Origin: JBLHZY01 sp047631555
Lineage (GTDB): Bacteria; Pseudomonadota; Alphaproteobacteria; Rhodobacterales; Rhodobacteraceae
DNA length: 64,000 bases
Assembly (NCBI GenBank): GCA_047631555.1
Contig: JBLHZY010000002.1
Coordinates: forward strand, 883,534-947,533
Direction of reading: 5' to 3'
A program made the position numbers and the translations under genes. The notes beneath the pieces are model-generated. The model saw nothing but the letters and a program-made list of their open reading frames with translations, had not been told where the DNA came from and ran no database searches. This document shows positions 9,343 through 18,433 of this stretch, piece after piece (the stretch's first letter is position 1; every line of letters starts with the position of its first letter).

Positions 9343-9975
9343 ATGCAAGAACACCTGACAATCGTGAGCCATCCGCTGGTTCAGCACAAGCTGACCATCA
9401 TGCGCGATGTTGAAACGCCAACAGCCGTTTTTCGCCAGCTTTTGCGCGAGATCAGCCAGCTTTTGGCCTATGAGATCACCCGCGGTTTGGAGATGACGAC
9501 CAAGCGCATTCAAACGCCGGTAACCTCGATGGATGCGCCGACGTTGGCGGGCAAAAAGCTTGCGCTCATCTCGATCCTGCGGGCGGGCAACGGGCTTTTG
9601 GACGGGGTGCTTGAGTTGATCCCCTCGGCGCGGGTTGGGTTTGTTGGCCTCTACCGGGACGAGGAAACTTTGGAGCCGGTTGAGTATTATTTCAAGGTGC
9701 CAGAGGGGCTTGATGATCGGCTTGTGATTGCGGTTGATCCGATGTTGGCGACGGGCAATTCATCCGTTGCGGCGATTGATAAGCTGAAAGAAGCCGGGGC
9801 GACGAACATTCGATTCTTGTGCCTTTTGGCCGCGCCTGAGGGAATTGCGCGGATGAAAGAAGCCCATCCAGACGTCCCAATCGTCACAGCAGCGGTAGAC
9901 GAAAAGCTCAATGAGCATGGATATATTGTGCCGGGACTAGGGGATGCGGGTGATCGCATGTTTGGCACTAAATAG
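9343..9975 (+). CDS. upp: Uracil phosphoribosyltransferase
   Basis: Makes UMP from uracil and PRPP, closing the pyrimidine salvage route begun by cdd and deoA. The 210-residue length is typical. VDPMLATGNS at 131-140 is the PRPP-binding loop, and the C-terminal GYIVPGLGDAGDR is the uracil-binding segment. The start codon directly follows the add stop, with GGAAG inside the end of add as ribosome binding site. It is the last gene of the operon; no clear hairpin terminator was seen in the roughly 70 bases before the next gene. Confidence 0.96.
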   Translation: MQEHLTIVSHPLVQHKLTIMRDVETPTAVFRQLLREISQLLAYEITRGLEMTTKRIQTPVTSMDAPTLAGKKLALISILRAGNGLLDGVLELIPSARVGFVGLYRDEETLEPVEYYFKVPEGLDDRLVIAVDPMLATGNSSVAAIDKLKEAGATNIRFLCLLAAPEGIARMKEAHPDVPIVTAAVDEKLNEHGYIVPGLGDAGDRMFGTK

Positions 9976-10044
9976 GCGAAATCGACCTTTACTTATTGGG
10001 CATTATTCTGCATCCTGACACAATATTCTGTGTGGGGGCACATT

Positions 10045-11571
10045 ATGCAGACCATGAAGACGATTTCGAGCGCAGTTATCGCTCTAACACTAGGAATTTC
10101 GGGAGTGAGCGTCGGCTCATCGGCCCTTGCCAAGGCAAGCCCGCAGCCCGCTGAATTCCCGCCAGCATCCTATACTGCCACGCAATATGTCGATAGCCAG
10201 GGCTGCGTATTTGTGCGCGCCGGCTTTGCGGGCAATGTTTCGTGGATCCCGCGGGTTTCGCGCAATCGCAAGCAGCTTTGCGGCTTTAAGCCATCAACGC
10301 CGGGTGCCGCCCAAGAGTTGGCCGCGCCAAAAGTTATTGTTGAGCCCAAAACTGCGCCCCAGCCCGCCGCCAAGCCCGCCGCAGCCCCTACGCGCGTTGC
10401 TGCCGCTGCGCCAAAACCCGTTGTGCGCGCCAAGCCAGTTGCTGCGCCAGCCGCCGCGCCTGCACGCACCGAATTGAAGAAAACCAATTCGGGCTATGCG
10501 CCCTTTAGAGGCGCGCCGCTCAACACTGTTGCAACGATCACAACCCGTCCGGCCCGCATCACAGCGCCCGCCGCCCAAGCGCGCCCCGTTGCGCAGGTGC
10601 GTCAGCCTGTTCCCGTTGTTCGGATCGCACCCGAAGCGCCGGTTCGCCGCGTGCAAGCGCCGCGCCCTGCTGCGCCGCAAATGGCCGCCAATTGCGCCGG
10701 GCTTGATCCGCTCGCGCAGCGCTTGATGACAAGCCCAAGCGGCATGGCTGTTCGCTGCGGCCCGCAGGACAATTACACCATAGCCTATGTCGAGCGCACA
10801 GTGCCCGCCGGGACGATGGTGCGCACTGAAGCGGGCAAAACCTATCAAACGCGGGTTCCGACCAAGGTCCGAGTGCCGTCTGCTGTTTCGGCCTCGGTCA
10901 TGGCGCCGCCTGCGCAATATGCCTCCGTTCGCACCGCAGAGCCTGTGGGCCTTACACCGCGCCAAGCCGCAACGATCAATGCGCAGCGCAAGGGCGCGGA
11001 TATCAAGCCGCCTGCGGGCTATAAGCTGGCCTTTGAAGATGGGCGCTACAATCCAAATCGCGGGCTGCAAACGGCGCGCGGCAAAGCGGCGATGGATCTG
11101 ATCTGGACACAGAGCGTTCCGCGCCAATTGATTGAGGTTCAGTCTGGTCGCGTGGTGACGAGCCTTTTCCCGAACCTGCGCTATCCATATCGCAGCTATG
11201 AAGCGCAGACGGCTGCCGGGGGCGCAGGTGGCAGCGTCTCCTCAATCACCTATTCCACCAAATCGCGCGCGCCGCAGCGGGTTCAGCAAGTGCGCCGCCA
11301 AGCGATTGCCGCGGTGCCAGCGCCACAACCTGCGCCCAAAGCCGCGGGCCATCGCTATGTTCAAATCGGCACCTTTGGCGAGCCGCAAAATGCAGAGCGT
11401 TCAGCGGCCAAGCTGCGCGCGATGGGCTATCCGGTGAGCTTTGCCAAGATCAGCAAGGGCGGCAAGCCGTTGCGCATCGTTCTGGCGGGACCGTTTGGCG
11501 CGCCAAGTGATGTAGCGGCTGCGCTGCAACGGGCGCGGGCGTCGGGCTTTCGGGATGCGTTCGCACGCTAG
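10045..11571 (+). CDS. Secreted SPOR-domain protein
   Basis: A 508-residue exported protein. It has a Sec signal peptide (hydrophobic run about residues 8-27, likely cleavage after SALA near 29), a long Ala/Pro-rich low-complexity linker (about 80-215), and a C-terminal SPOR domain at about 435-508 beginning GHRYVQIGTFG. SPOR domains bind peptidoglycan stripped of stem peptides at division septa, so a periplasmic role in cell-wall or division-site biology is likely. The ATG at 10045 has GGGGG six bases upstream; a GTG five codons earlier is an alternative. The gene ends just before a strong terminator. Confidence 0.8.
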   Translation: MQTMKTISSAVIALTLGISGVSVGSSALAKASPQPAEFPPASYTATQYVDSQGCVFVRAGFAGNVSWIPRVSRNRKQLCGFKPSTPGAAQELAAPKVIVEPKTAPQPAAKPAAAPTRVAAAAPKPVVRAKPVAAPAAAPARTELKKTNSGYAPFRGAPLNTVATITTRPARITAPAAQARPVAQVRQPVPVVRIAPEAPVRRVQAPRPAAPQMAANCAGLDPLAQRLMTSPSGMAVRCGPQDNYTIAYVERTVPAGTMVRTEAGKTYQTRVPTKVRVPSAVSASVMAPPAQYASVRTAEPVGLTPRQAATINAQRKGADIKPPAGYKLAFEDGRYNPNRGLQTARGKAAMDLIWTQSVPRQLIEVQSGRVVTSLFPNLRYPYRSYEAQTAAGGAGGSVSSITYSTKSRAPQRVQQVRRQAIAAVPAPQPAPKAAGHRYVQIGTFGEPQNAERSAAKLRAMGYPVSFAKISKGGKPLRIVLAGPFGAPSDVAAALQRARASGFRDAFAR

Positions 11572-11592
11572 AGCGATCTATATATAAAGCAG

Positions 11593-11630
11593 AAGGCCCC
11601 GCACTTGCGCAAAGTGACGGGGCCTTTTCT
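11593..11630 (+). terminator. Rho-independent terminator after the SPOR gene
   Basis: AAGGCCCCGCACTT pairs with AAGTGACGGGGCCTT with one bulged base and a six-base loop, followed by TTTTCTTTT. It lies 20 bases after the stop codon. The convergent gene on the other strand ends nearby, and the stem could serve both directions. Confidence 0.85.
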
Positions 11631-11656
11631 TTTGGGGGAGGGCGCGGTTTGGGCCG

Positions 11657-12676
11657 TTAGCTGCCGCAAATCCCTTGCAGGGCAACCCAATCCCCATCGG
11701 CCAAAACGATCCGCTCTTGGCTCGCGCCGATGGGATCGGCTTCGATCAGCTCAAGCGTATCCTCGCCGGAAATATCAAGCGCATAGGCATAGGGGCTGAC
11801 GCGCAGCTCGGCGCTGGCAAAACGGGCAAGGATCGCCTCGTTGGGCAGGGCAATGGGCGGGGTGATCAGCAACTGTTCGGCATAGGTATCAAGAACATCC
11901 TCGGCGATCTCGCCCGTTGTCAGCAGGCGAAAGGCGGCCCGCAGCCCGGCTTGGCGCAAAAGTTGCTCAAGGGGATCAACGGTTCCGGCGCGCGCCGCTT
12001 CAGCCAGAATAAAACCGGCTGCCACGGCCGGATCTTCATAATCCTCGACCAAGGCGCGATTGAGCAAGATGATGCGGCCCGGCAAATGTTCGGCCGCCGA
12101 GACCCCATCGGAGAGGACGAAAATCGCGCCATTGCCCGGCGGCAAAAGTCGCGCGCGCAGCTTTTCAAGCGCGCGTGTGCCAAGGGCTGTGTCGCAGCGC
12201 GGGCCAGCGACGCGGCGGATGCGTTCCAATAGCGCCTCGCCGATTTCGGTGCGTTTGGCTGTTGGGACGACCGAAACCGTATGGCGCAGCATCGCGTCGG
12301 GCAGCCAGAAAACGCTTAATCCAATAAGCGCGGTCATGCCGCCGATGAGGATAATATTGCGCAGGCGGCCGGGATGGGGGCGATTGCGCTCGATCGCATT
12401 GTGAACCCGCTCAAGCGCGGTGATCATTGTCTCGTCTTCCAGCTCCAACAGCTCTTGGGCATCCGTAGCGGGGCGAAACAGGGCAGGGCGCTCAGCCCCG
12501 GCATTGATCCGCTCGATTGCGGGCAAGGACCAATGCGCAAGCGCCATGCCCTTTGCATCCGAGATAACAAGCGTTGCATCGCCCACAGAAACGATCACAT
12601 CGCGGCGCTGGCTTTCCGGCTCGGCGCGCCAAAGCCCGCTGGCCTCAAGGCGCTGGTATTCCTTTAGCACGGTCAT
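11657..12676 (-). CDS. Membrane protein with degenerate M48-like peptidase domain
   Basis: A 339-residue protein of unnamed family. Residues 1-100 look soluble, one membrane segment lies at about 107-126 (IILIGGMTALIGLSVFWLP), and the rest is probably periplasmic. Residues about 185-260 follow the layout of a zinc M48 peptidase (LPGRIILLNRAL, then a helix), but where HExxH is expected the sequence reads LAEAAR, so zinc catalysis looks lost. The start is uncertain: ATG at 12676 was chosen, and a TTG at 12706 is in frame; neither has a strong ribosome binding site. A structural or binding role is more likely than proteolysis. Confidence 0.6.
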   Translation of the reverse strand: MTVLKEYQRLEASGLWRAEPESQRRDVIVSVGDATLVISDAKGMALAHWSLPAIERINAGAERPALFRPATDAQELLELEDETMITALERVHNAIERNRPHPGRLRNIILIGGMTALIGLSVFWLPDAMLRHTVSVVPTAKRTEIGEALLERIRRVAGPRCDTALGTRALEKLRARLLPPGNGAIFVLSDGVSAAEHLPGRIILLNRALVEDYEDPAVAAGFILAEAARAGTVDPLEQLLRQAGLRAAFRLLTTGEIAEDVLDTYAEQLLITPPIALPNEAILARFASAELRVSPYAYALDISGEDTLELIEADPIGASQERIVLADGDWVALQGICGS

Positions 12677-12844
12677 GAAATATGGCTCATAAATGTCCTG
12701 TATCAACTACTCTTAGGCCGGGCGCTTCATTGCGGCGCCCTTGCCTTACCAACAGGTTACCCTACACAGAGCCATCCGACAATCTCTTGCCAAAGCATGC
12801 CAGTTCTCTGGCGTGGCGGGCCGCGCTTCTATAGAGTCGGCCCT

Positions 12845-13495
12845 ATGATACTCTCGCCAGGTCGCCGCTATATCTTTGCCCATATCCCCAAAACAGGGGG
12901 GACCGCGCTGAGCCTCGCTCTTGAGGCGCGCGCGATGAAGGACGATATTTTGATCGGCGATACGCCCAAGGCCAAACGGCGAAGCGCCCGCCTTAAAGAG
13001 ATGCAAAGCGCCGGCCGGCTTTGGAAGCACTCGACCCTCGCCGATATCGACGGGCTGCCCTTGGGCGCGCCGCTTAGCGATTTCTTCTGCTTTACTTTGG
13101 TGCGCAATCCTTGGGATCGCATGGTCAGCTATTATCACTGGCTCCAAGAGCAAAGCTTCGCGCATGAGGCGGTGACGCTTGCCAAGGCGCATGGTTTCAG
13201 CGCATTCCTCAATCATCCGCAGATCGTCGCAAGCCTTCAGGCCTCGCCATATCGCTCTTATATGATCGGCGCGGATGGGCGCGAGTATTGTGCGCTTTAT
13301 GCCCGGCTTGAACATCTGAATGAGGACTTGGCCCCGCTTGAGGCGCATTTGGGCTTTTCGCTAGGGGATGTGACGCGCGCCAATGTCTCTAAGCGGGATC
13401 GCGACTATCGCGGCTACTATACTGAGGCGGATGCAAATGCCTTGGCGGGAATCGCCGCGCCCGATATTGCCCAATTTGGCTACGAATTCGGCTAA
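12845..13495 (+). CDS. Sulfotransferase-family protein
   Basis: A 216-residue protein with both PAPS-binding signatures of the sulfotransferase fold: HIPKTGGTAL at 13-22 (5'-phosphosulfate loop) and LVRNPWDRMVSYYHW at about 85-99 (3'-phosphate binding). This form is typical of the short Sulfotransfer_2-like proteins of marine Rhodobacteraceae, probably acting on a surface glycan or lipid; the acceptor is unknown. An in-frame upstream ATG at 12797 exists, but homology-like sequence begins at MILSPGRRYI. The 280 bases after it hold no gene. Confidence 0.75.
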   Translation: MILSPGRRYIFAHIPKTGGTALSLALEARAMKDDILIGDTPKAKRRSARLKEMQSAGRLWKHSTLADIDGLPLGAPLSDFFCFTLVRNPWDRMVSYYHWLQEQSFAHEAVTLAKAHGFSAFLNHPQIVASLQASPYRSYMIGADGREYCALYARLEHLNEDLAPLEAHLGFSLGDVTRANVSKRDRDYRGYYTEADANALAGIAAPDIAQFGYEFG

Positions 13496-13775
13496 TCCGG
13501 CCCAAATCGACCCTGAGATCGCGAAATCTCGCCCCCTCAAATTAAAGAAGCTTAAGGAAACCCTACCGTTTTTTCCCTGAAAACAGGCCTATTAGCGCAG
13601 GAACCGTCAACAATCCCAAGGATCGCGCCAAATTGCGGCCTGATCGCGGCCATTGCCCCAATTGCGCCCAAAACCGGCCCGGATGTCGGCAAGGGAATCA
13701 CAGCAAATACCCTTGTTGCCACTGAAACCGCATCGGACTGCCATCCGGGTTTCATCACCACAAAGGGGATACGAA

Positions 13776-14480
13776 ATGTTTAAACTACGCAAAACACTGC
13801 TCGGCGAAAAAACCTTCAAAGCCTACGAGCCATCCGGCGCTTGGGATGGGGGCACAGCCTCAGTTCCGGCCGGTCTGGCCACGGGCCTTGTCTCGGGAAC
13901 GCGCGTTGCCACTTCCTTTGGCTGGCGCTCGGTTGAAGCGATTGTAGAGGGCGATATGGTCCTGACGTTTGACGATGGTATGCAAGAAGTTGTGCGGGTT
14001 GAGCGCGGCTATCTCTGGACTGCCGCCTCAGCAGTTCCATCGCACCTCTGGCCGCTGGAAATTCCCGAAGGCGCGCTTGGCAACCAACGCGCAATGCAGC
14101 TTTTGCCCGAGCAATCGGTGATGGTTGAAAGCGATAGCGCCGAGCATCTCTTTGGCGATCCCTTCACATTGATCCCTGCCGCCGCGCTTGATGGCTACAA
14201 AGGCATCACACGCGTTGCCCCAATGGCGCCGGTCGAAGTGATCACCCTGCATTTCTCCAAAGACCAAGTCGTCTTTGCCAATGTGGGCGCGCTGTTCTTC
14301 TGCCCTGCCCATTCCGAGGGCGCCATCGCGCCGATCTGGGGCGAAGAAGCCGAAGAACCCCTCTATCACACCCTGCCTCTTGATGATGCAGAACTGCTTG
14401 TGGATTGCCTGATGTCTGAAGCTGCGGAGATCGCAGACTGGGCCGCCGCTGGCGCTGAGCTTCGCGCAAGCGCCGCCTAA
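13776..14480 (+). CDS. Hint-domain protein
   Basis: A 234-residue protein with a Hedgehog/intein-type (Hint) domain: GLVSGTRVATSFGWRSVEAI at about 37-56, then EGDMVLTFDDG at 58-68, the usual Hint_2 start in Rhodobacteraceae. There the domain often sits on secreted repeat proteins, but here it is almost the whole protein with only a short N-terminal lead. The residue before the block is Val-Ser rather than the usual Cys, so self-splicing chemistry is doubtful. The ATG at 13776 follows GGGG at fair spacing. It is monocistronic and ends at a terminator. Confidence 0.7.
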   Translation: MFKLRKTLLGEKTFKAYEPSGAWDGGTASVPAGLATGLVSGTRVATSFGWRSVEAIVEGDMVLTFDDGMQEVVRVERGYLWTAASAVPSHLWPLEIPEGALGNQRAMQLLPEQSVMVESDSAEHLFGDPFTLIPAAALDGYKGITRVAPMAPVEVITLHFSKDQVVFANVGALFFCPAHSEGAIAPIWGEEAEEPLYHTLPLDDAELLVDCLMSEAAEIADWAAAGAELRASAA

Positions 14481-14508
14481 ATCCACCCTTGCGAGTGCAA
14501 TCGCATTG

Positions 14509-14547
14509 AAAACGGCCGCTCTTTCCCCAGAGCGGTCGTTTTGCATT
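14509..14547 (+). terminator. Rho-independent terminator after the Hint gene
   Basis: AAAACGGCCGCTCT and AGAGCGGTCGTTTT form a near-perfect stem with a six-base loop, followed by a T-rich run. Poly-A before the stem lets it also act for the convergent YCII gene. Confidence 0.85.
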
Positions 14548-14567
14548 TTATCTCTTAAATCAGTAGC

Positions 14568-14882
14568 TTACATGCCCATCAGTTGGGATATTTGTAGCCG
14601 CGCTGTGTTCATCTTGAGAAATGGGCAGGTCTTGGCGATTTTAAGCGCGGCCTCCATATCTTCGGCCTCAAGGATCGAATAGCCCGAAAGCGGATCCGGC
14701 CCTTGGCCCTCTTCAACGCCGCTGGATGTGAGCGTTTTTGAGCCCATGAGCGGCTGTTGCGCGACGACCAAAGCATTGCCAACCTCGCCGACCCAAGCCT
14801 GCCATTCGGCCATCATCGCCTTGCCTGCTTCAGGGGTGGCTGGCTTCTCGCCGCCTTTGTAGCCTAGGAAAAATTGTGCCAT
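14568..14882 (-). CDS. YCII-related (DGPF-type) protein
   Basis: A 104-residue small cytoplasmic protein of the YCII-related ferredoxin-like family: MAQFFLGYKGG at the start, and SGYSILEAEDMEAALKIAKT at about 65-84 corresponding to the family's central helix. These proteins are often found beside ECF sigma factors, but none is present here and its function is unknown. The start at 14882 has GAGG six bases upstream; a longer frame by four codons lacks support. It is convergent with the Hint gene. Confidence 0.75.
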   Translation of the reverse strand: MAQFFLGYKGGEKPATPEAGKAMMAEWQAWVGEVGNALVVAQQPLMGSKTLTSSGVEEGQGPDPLSGYSILEAEDMEAALKIAKTCPFLKMNTARLQISQLMGM

Positions 14883-14940
14883 TGCGCGCCTCATTTCATG
14901 TCATTTGGCACAAGGCTAGCATTCCAGGCCCCTAAGGGCA

Positions 14941-14976
14941 AAAAAATGCGCGGCGAGGGAATTCCCTGCCGCGCAT
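14941..14976 (-). terminator. Rho-independent terminator of the fadJ-like operon
   Basis: AATGCGCGGC and GCCGCGCATT flank AGGGAATTCCCT, giving a long nearly perfect palindrome. Read on the minus strand it ends in a run of six T, just after the stop codon of the FadJ-like gene. Confidence 0.85.
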
Positions 14977-14999
14977 TCTCAATTTTCAGGCCGGCCAGA

Positions 15000-17192
15000 T
15001 TAGGCGGCTTTGGCTTTCTTGCCGAAACGGCCATAGAAGCTTTCGCCCTTGGCGGCCATGTCGCGCAGCAAAGGCGGCGTGGTGAAACGCTCGCCAAAAC
15101 GGGCCGTGAGATCATCGCAAATCTCAACGGCTTTGGCCGCGCCAATCATATCAAGCCAGCTGAACGGCCCGCCGGACCAAGGCGCAAAGCCCCAGCCAAG
15201 GATCGCGCCAACATCGCCTTCGCGGATGTCTTCCAACACGCCTTCTTCAAGCGCGCGAACGGCCTCAAGAACCTGTGCAAACAGCAGGCGATGCTGCACT
15301 TCGGTAAGCTCAGGCTGATCTTCAAGCGGCGCGTGGGCCGCCGCGAGGCCATCCCAGAACCCTTGGCGTTTGCCTTTTTCATCATAGTCGTAAAAGCCCG
15401 CCGAGGATTTGCGCCCCATGCGGCCATTCTCAAACAGATTGAGCATCAGCGCGTCAACCGGGCCTGCATCCGCCGGGTAGGCATTGCCCATGGCTTCTTT
15501 GGTCGCTTTGGCAATTTTCACCGCCAGGTCGATGGAGGTTTCATCGATCAATTGCAGTGGGCCAAGCGGCATCCCAACCATTTTGGCGGCTTGCTCGATC
15601 ATTGCGGGCGCTACGCCCTCAGTGACCATGCGCGAGCCCTCATTGAGGTAGGGGATGATGCAGCGGTTGGCATAAAAGAAGCGCGCATCGTTGACAACAA
15701 TCGGGGTTTTGCGGATTTGACGGACATAATCGAGCGCTTTTGCCACGGCCCGGTCGCCTGTTTGGGCGCCTTTGATGATCTCGACCAGAAGCATTTTATC
15801 AACCGGCGAGAAGAAGTGAATGCCGATGAATTGCTCTGGGCGGGATGAGGCTTTGGCCAGATCGCCGATGGGAAGCGTCGAGGTGTTGGTGGCGAAAATG
15901 GCATCCTTAGGGATCACCGCTTCGACGTTTTTGGTCACTTCGGCTTTGATGCCCATGTCCTCAAACACCGCCTCGATGATCAGATCGCAGCCCTCAAGCG
16001 CGGCGTAATCTGTCGTTGCATTGATGCGGGACAGAACATCGGCTTTCTTTTCGGGGGTGACCTTCTTGCGGGCGATGCCTTTGTCGAGGATCGCCTCGGA
16101 GTAGGCTTTGCCCTTGTCGGCCGCTTCTTGCTTTTGGTCGATCAGAACGACCTCGATCCCAGCAATCGCCGAGACATAAGCAATGCCTGCGCCCATCATG
16201 CCCGCGCCCATCACGCCGACCTTGCTAACCTTTTGATCAGCAACGTCTTTGGGGCGAACGGCGCCTTTTTCAAGCGCTTCTTTGTTGATGAAAAGCGAGC
16301 GGATCATATTGCCCGAAGAGGGGTTCATGATCACATTGGTGAACCAACGCGCCTCGATCTTGATCGCTGTATCAAAGGGCACAAGCGCGCCTTCATAAAC
16401 AGCCGAGAGCAGCGCTTTGGCCGCTGGATAAACGCCCATTGTCTGGCCGTGTACCATGGCTGTTGCGCCAACGAATGTCATGAAACCTGCGGGGTGATAG
16501 GGCGCGCCGCCGGGCATTTTGTAGCCCTTTGCATCCCATGGTTTGAGGATATCTGCATCCTTCGCGCCCAGAACCCATTCGCGCGCCGCAGCAACAGGAT
16601 CAGCCACAACCTCATCAATGATGCCGGCGGCTTTGGCTTTGGCCGGGTTCACCATGAGGCCTTGGAGCAGATAAGAAGAGGCCGCCATCGCGCCCATTTT
16701 GCGCACCAAGCGGGTCGTGCCGCCAGAGCCGGGGAAGATGCCGACTTTGATTTCCGGCAGGCCGATTTTGGCTTTGGGATTGTCGGCGGCAAAGATGCGG
16801 TGACACGCGAGCGGCAGCTCTAGGCCAATGCCAAGCGCTGTGCCGGGCAGGGCGGCGGCGATCGGTTTGCCGCCTTTGTTGGTCTTTGGGTCCATCCCGG
16901 CGCGCTCGATTTTGCGCAGCAGATTGTGCAGCGACATCACGCCATCAAAAACGCCCTGAGCGCCATTTTCCTTCATCCCGCCAAGCACGTTGAGATCCAT
17001 GCCGGCAGCAAAATCCGCTTTGCCCGAAGTGATCACCGCGCCTTTAACAGCATCGTCCGACAGGACCGTATCAATGAAACCATTGAGCGTTTCGGCGGCT
17101 TCCATTGAAAGGACGTTCATCGATTTGCCGGGGCAATCCCATGTGATGATCGCAACGCCGTCTTTGCCAAGTTCGTATGTAAATTCAGTCAT
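15000..17192 (-). CDS. fadJ: Bifunctional enoyl-CoA hydratase / 3-hydroxyacyl-CoA dehydrogenase
   Basis: The 730-residue alpha subunit of a fatty-acid oxidation complex. The N-terminal hydratase part shows GTALGIGLELPLACHR at about 117-132 and GLPEIKVGIFPGSGG at 144-158, holding the two catalytic glutamates. The C-terminal dehydrogenase part shows VGVMGAGMMGAGIA at 324-337 (NAD binding) and GIHFFSPVDKM near 445. It converts enoyl-CoA to 3-ketoacyl-CoA; the thiolase gene 18 bases upstream supplies the next step, so the two probably form one FadB/FadA-type complex. Naming it fadJ or fadB is a convention; a second FadJ-like protein lies at 53.0-55.1 kb. Confidence 0.9.
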   Translation of the reverse strand: MTEFTYELGKDGVAIITWDCPGKSMNVLSMEAAETLNGFIDTVLSDDAVKGAVITSGKADFAAGMDLNVLGGMKENGAQGVFDGVMSLHNLLRKIERAGMDPKTNKGGKPIAAALPGTALGIGLELPLACHRIFAADNPKAKIGLPEIKVGIFPGSGGTTRLVRKMGAMAASSYLLQGLMVNPAKAKAAGIIDEVVADPVAAAREWVLGAKDADILKPWDAKGYKMPGGAPYHPAGFMTFVGATAMVHGQTMGVYPAAKALLSAVYEGALVPFDTAIKIEARWFTNVIMNPSSGNMIRSLFINKEALEKGAVRPKDVADQKVSKVGVMGAGMMGAGIAYVSAIAGIEVVLIDQKQEAADKGKAYSEAILDKGIARKKVTPEKKADVLSRINATTDYAALEGCDLIIEAVFEDMGIKAEVTKNVEAVIPKDAIFATNTSTLPIGDLAKASSRPEQFIGIHFFSPVDKMLLVEIIKGAQTGDRAVAKALDYVRQIRKTPIVVNDARFFYANRCIIPYLNEGSRMVTEGVAPAMIEQAAKMVGMPLGPLQLIDETSIDLAVKIAKATKEAMGNAYPADAGPVDALMLNLFENGRMGRKSSAGFYDYDEKGKRQGFWDGLAAAHAPLEDQPELTEVQHRLLFAQVLEAVRALEEGVLEDIREGDVGAILGWGFAPWSGGPFSWLDMIGAAKAVEICDDLTARFGERFTTPPLLRDMAAKGESFYGRFGKKAKAA

Positions 17193-17210
17193 TTATCTAT
17201 CCTCCCGCGC

Positions 17211-18422
17211 TTACACACGTTCAATGATTGTGGCCGCACCCATGCCGGATGCGATGCAAAGGGTGGCAAGGCCAACCTCTTTATCCGAGCGTTCCAGCTC
17301 GTCCAGCAATGTGCCGATGATCATCGCGCCAGTCGCGCCCAATGGATGCCCCATCGCGATCGAGCCGCCGTTTACGTTGACCAAAGCGGGATCAACATCA
17401 AAGGCCTGCTGGAAGCGCAGAACCACAGATGCAAAGGCTTCATTGACCTCGAACAGATCAATATCGCCGATGGTCATGCCGTGATCTTTGAGGATCTTTT
17501 GCGTGGCCGGAACCGGGCCGGTGAGCATGATCGTTGGGTCCGTGCCGATCTTGGTCGTGGCGCGGATGCGGGCGCGTGGCTTGAGGCCATATTGCTCGCC
17601 AAACTCTTTGTTGCCGATCAGGATTGCGGCCGAGCCATCCACGATGCCAGACGAGTTGCCCGCGTGGTGGATGTGATTGATCGCTTCAAGATGCGGGTAT
17701 TTCATCAGCGCGACCTTATCAAAGCCGGGCATGACTTCGCCCATGTCTTTGAAGGAAGCCTTGAGTGCGCCAAGGGTCTGCATGCTTGTGCCGGGGCGCA
17801 TGTATTCATCATGGTCGAGGATCGGCAGGCCGTTTTGATCTTTGATCGCGATGATCGAGCGGGCAAAACGATTGTCTTTCCATGCGGCTTCGGCGCGGAT
17901 TTGGCTTTCAACGGCGAGCGCATCTGCGTCGTCGCGGCTAAAGCCATATTCGGTTGCGATGATATCGGCCGAGATGCCTTGGGGGACGAAATAGGTTTTC
18001 ATCGCCACGGTCGGATCGACAGCAATCGCTGCCCCGTCCGAGCCCATAGCAACGCGGCCCATCATCTCAACGCCGCCTGCGATATAGGCTTGGCCTGCGC
18101 CGCCTTTAACTTGGTTGGCGGCAAGGTTCACAGCTTCCATGCCCGAGGCGCAGAAACGGTTGATCGCAAGGCCGGGGATGGACTCGTCAAGATCAGAGGC
18201 GAGAACGGCTGTGCGCGCAAGACAACCGCCTTGCTCCATCACTTGGGTCACATTGCCCCAGATCACATCCTCAACAGCATGGCCGTCAAGATTGTTGCGT
18301 TCTTTCAAGGCGTTAAGGATTTGCGCCGAGAGGTTCACCGAAGTGATCTCATGCAGGGCGCCGTCTTTGCGGCCCTTGCCACGCGGCGAGCGCACAGCGT
18401 CGTAGATATATGCGTCAGTCAT
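17211..18422 (-). CDS. fadA: Acetyl-CoA C-acyltransferase (thiolase)
   Basis: A 403-residue thiolase that cleaves 3-ketoacyl-CoA with CoA to acetyl-CoA and a shortened acyl-CoA. INRFCASGMEAVN at 87-99 carries the nucleophilic Cys91, GHPLGATGAM near 358-367 the catalytic His, and TLCIASGMG near 387-395 the second Cys. The ATG at 18422 follows AAGGAGA; five upstream codons in frame are unlikely to be used. It lies between the GST gene (11 bases) and the FadJ-like gene (18 bases) in one minus-strand operon. Confidence 0.92.
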   Translation of the reverse strand: MTDAYIYDAVRSPRGKGRKDGALHEITSVNLSAQILNALKERNNLDGHAVEDVIWGNVTQVMEQGGCLARTAVLASDLDESIPGLAINRFCASGMEAVNLAANQVKGGAGQAYIAGGVEMMGRVAMGSDGAAIAVDPTVAMKTYFVPQGISADIIATEYGFSRDDADALAVESQIRAEAAWKDNRFARSIIAIKDQNGLPILDHDEYMRPGTSMQTLGALKASFKDMGEVMPGFDKVALMKYPHLEAINHIHHAGNSSGIVDGSAAILIGNKEFGEQYGLKPRARIRATTKIGTDPTIMLTGPVPATQKILKDHGMTIGDIDLFEVNEAFASVVLRFQQAFDVDPALVNVNGGSIAMGHPLGATGAMIIGTLLDELERSDKEVGLATLCIASGMGAATIIERV

Positions 18423-18433
18423 ATTGGTCTCCT

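Noticed and set aside
13496..13775. Gap before the Hint gene tested for a small gene or terminator
   Set aside because: Only a weak GAGAT/ATCTC stem without T-run and no coding signal were seen.
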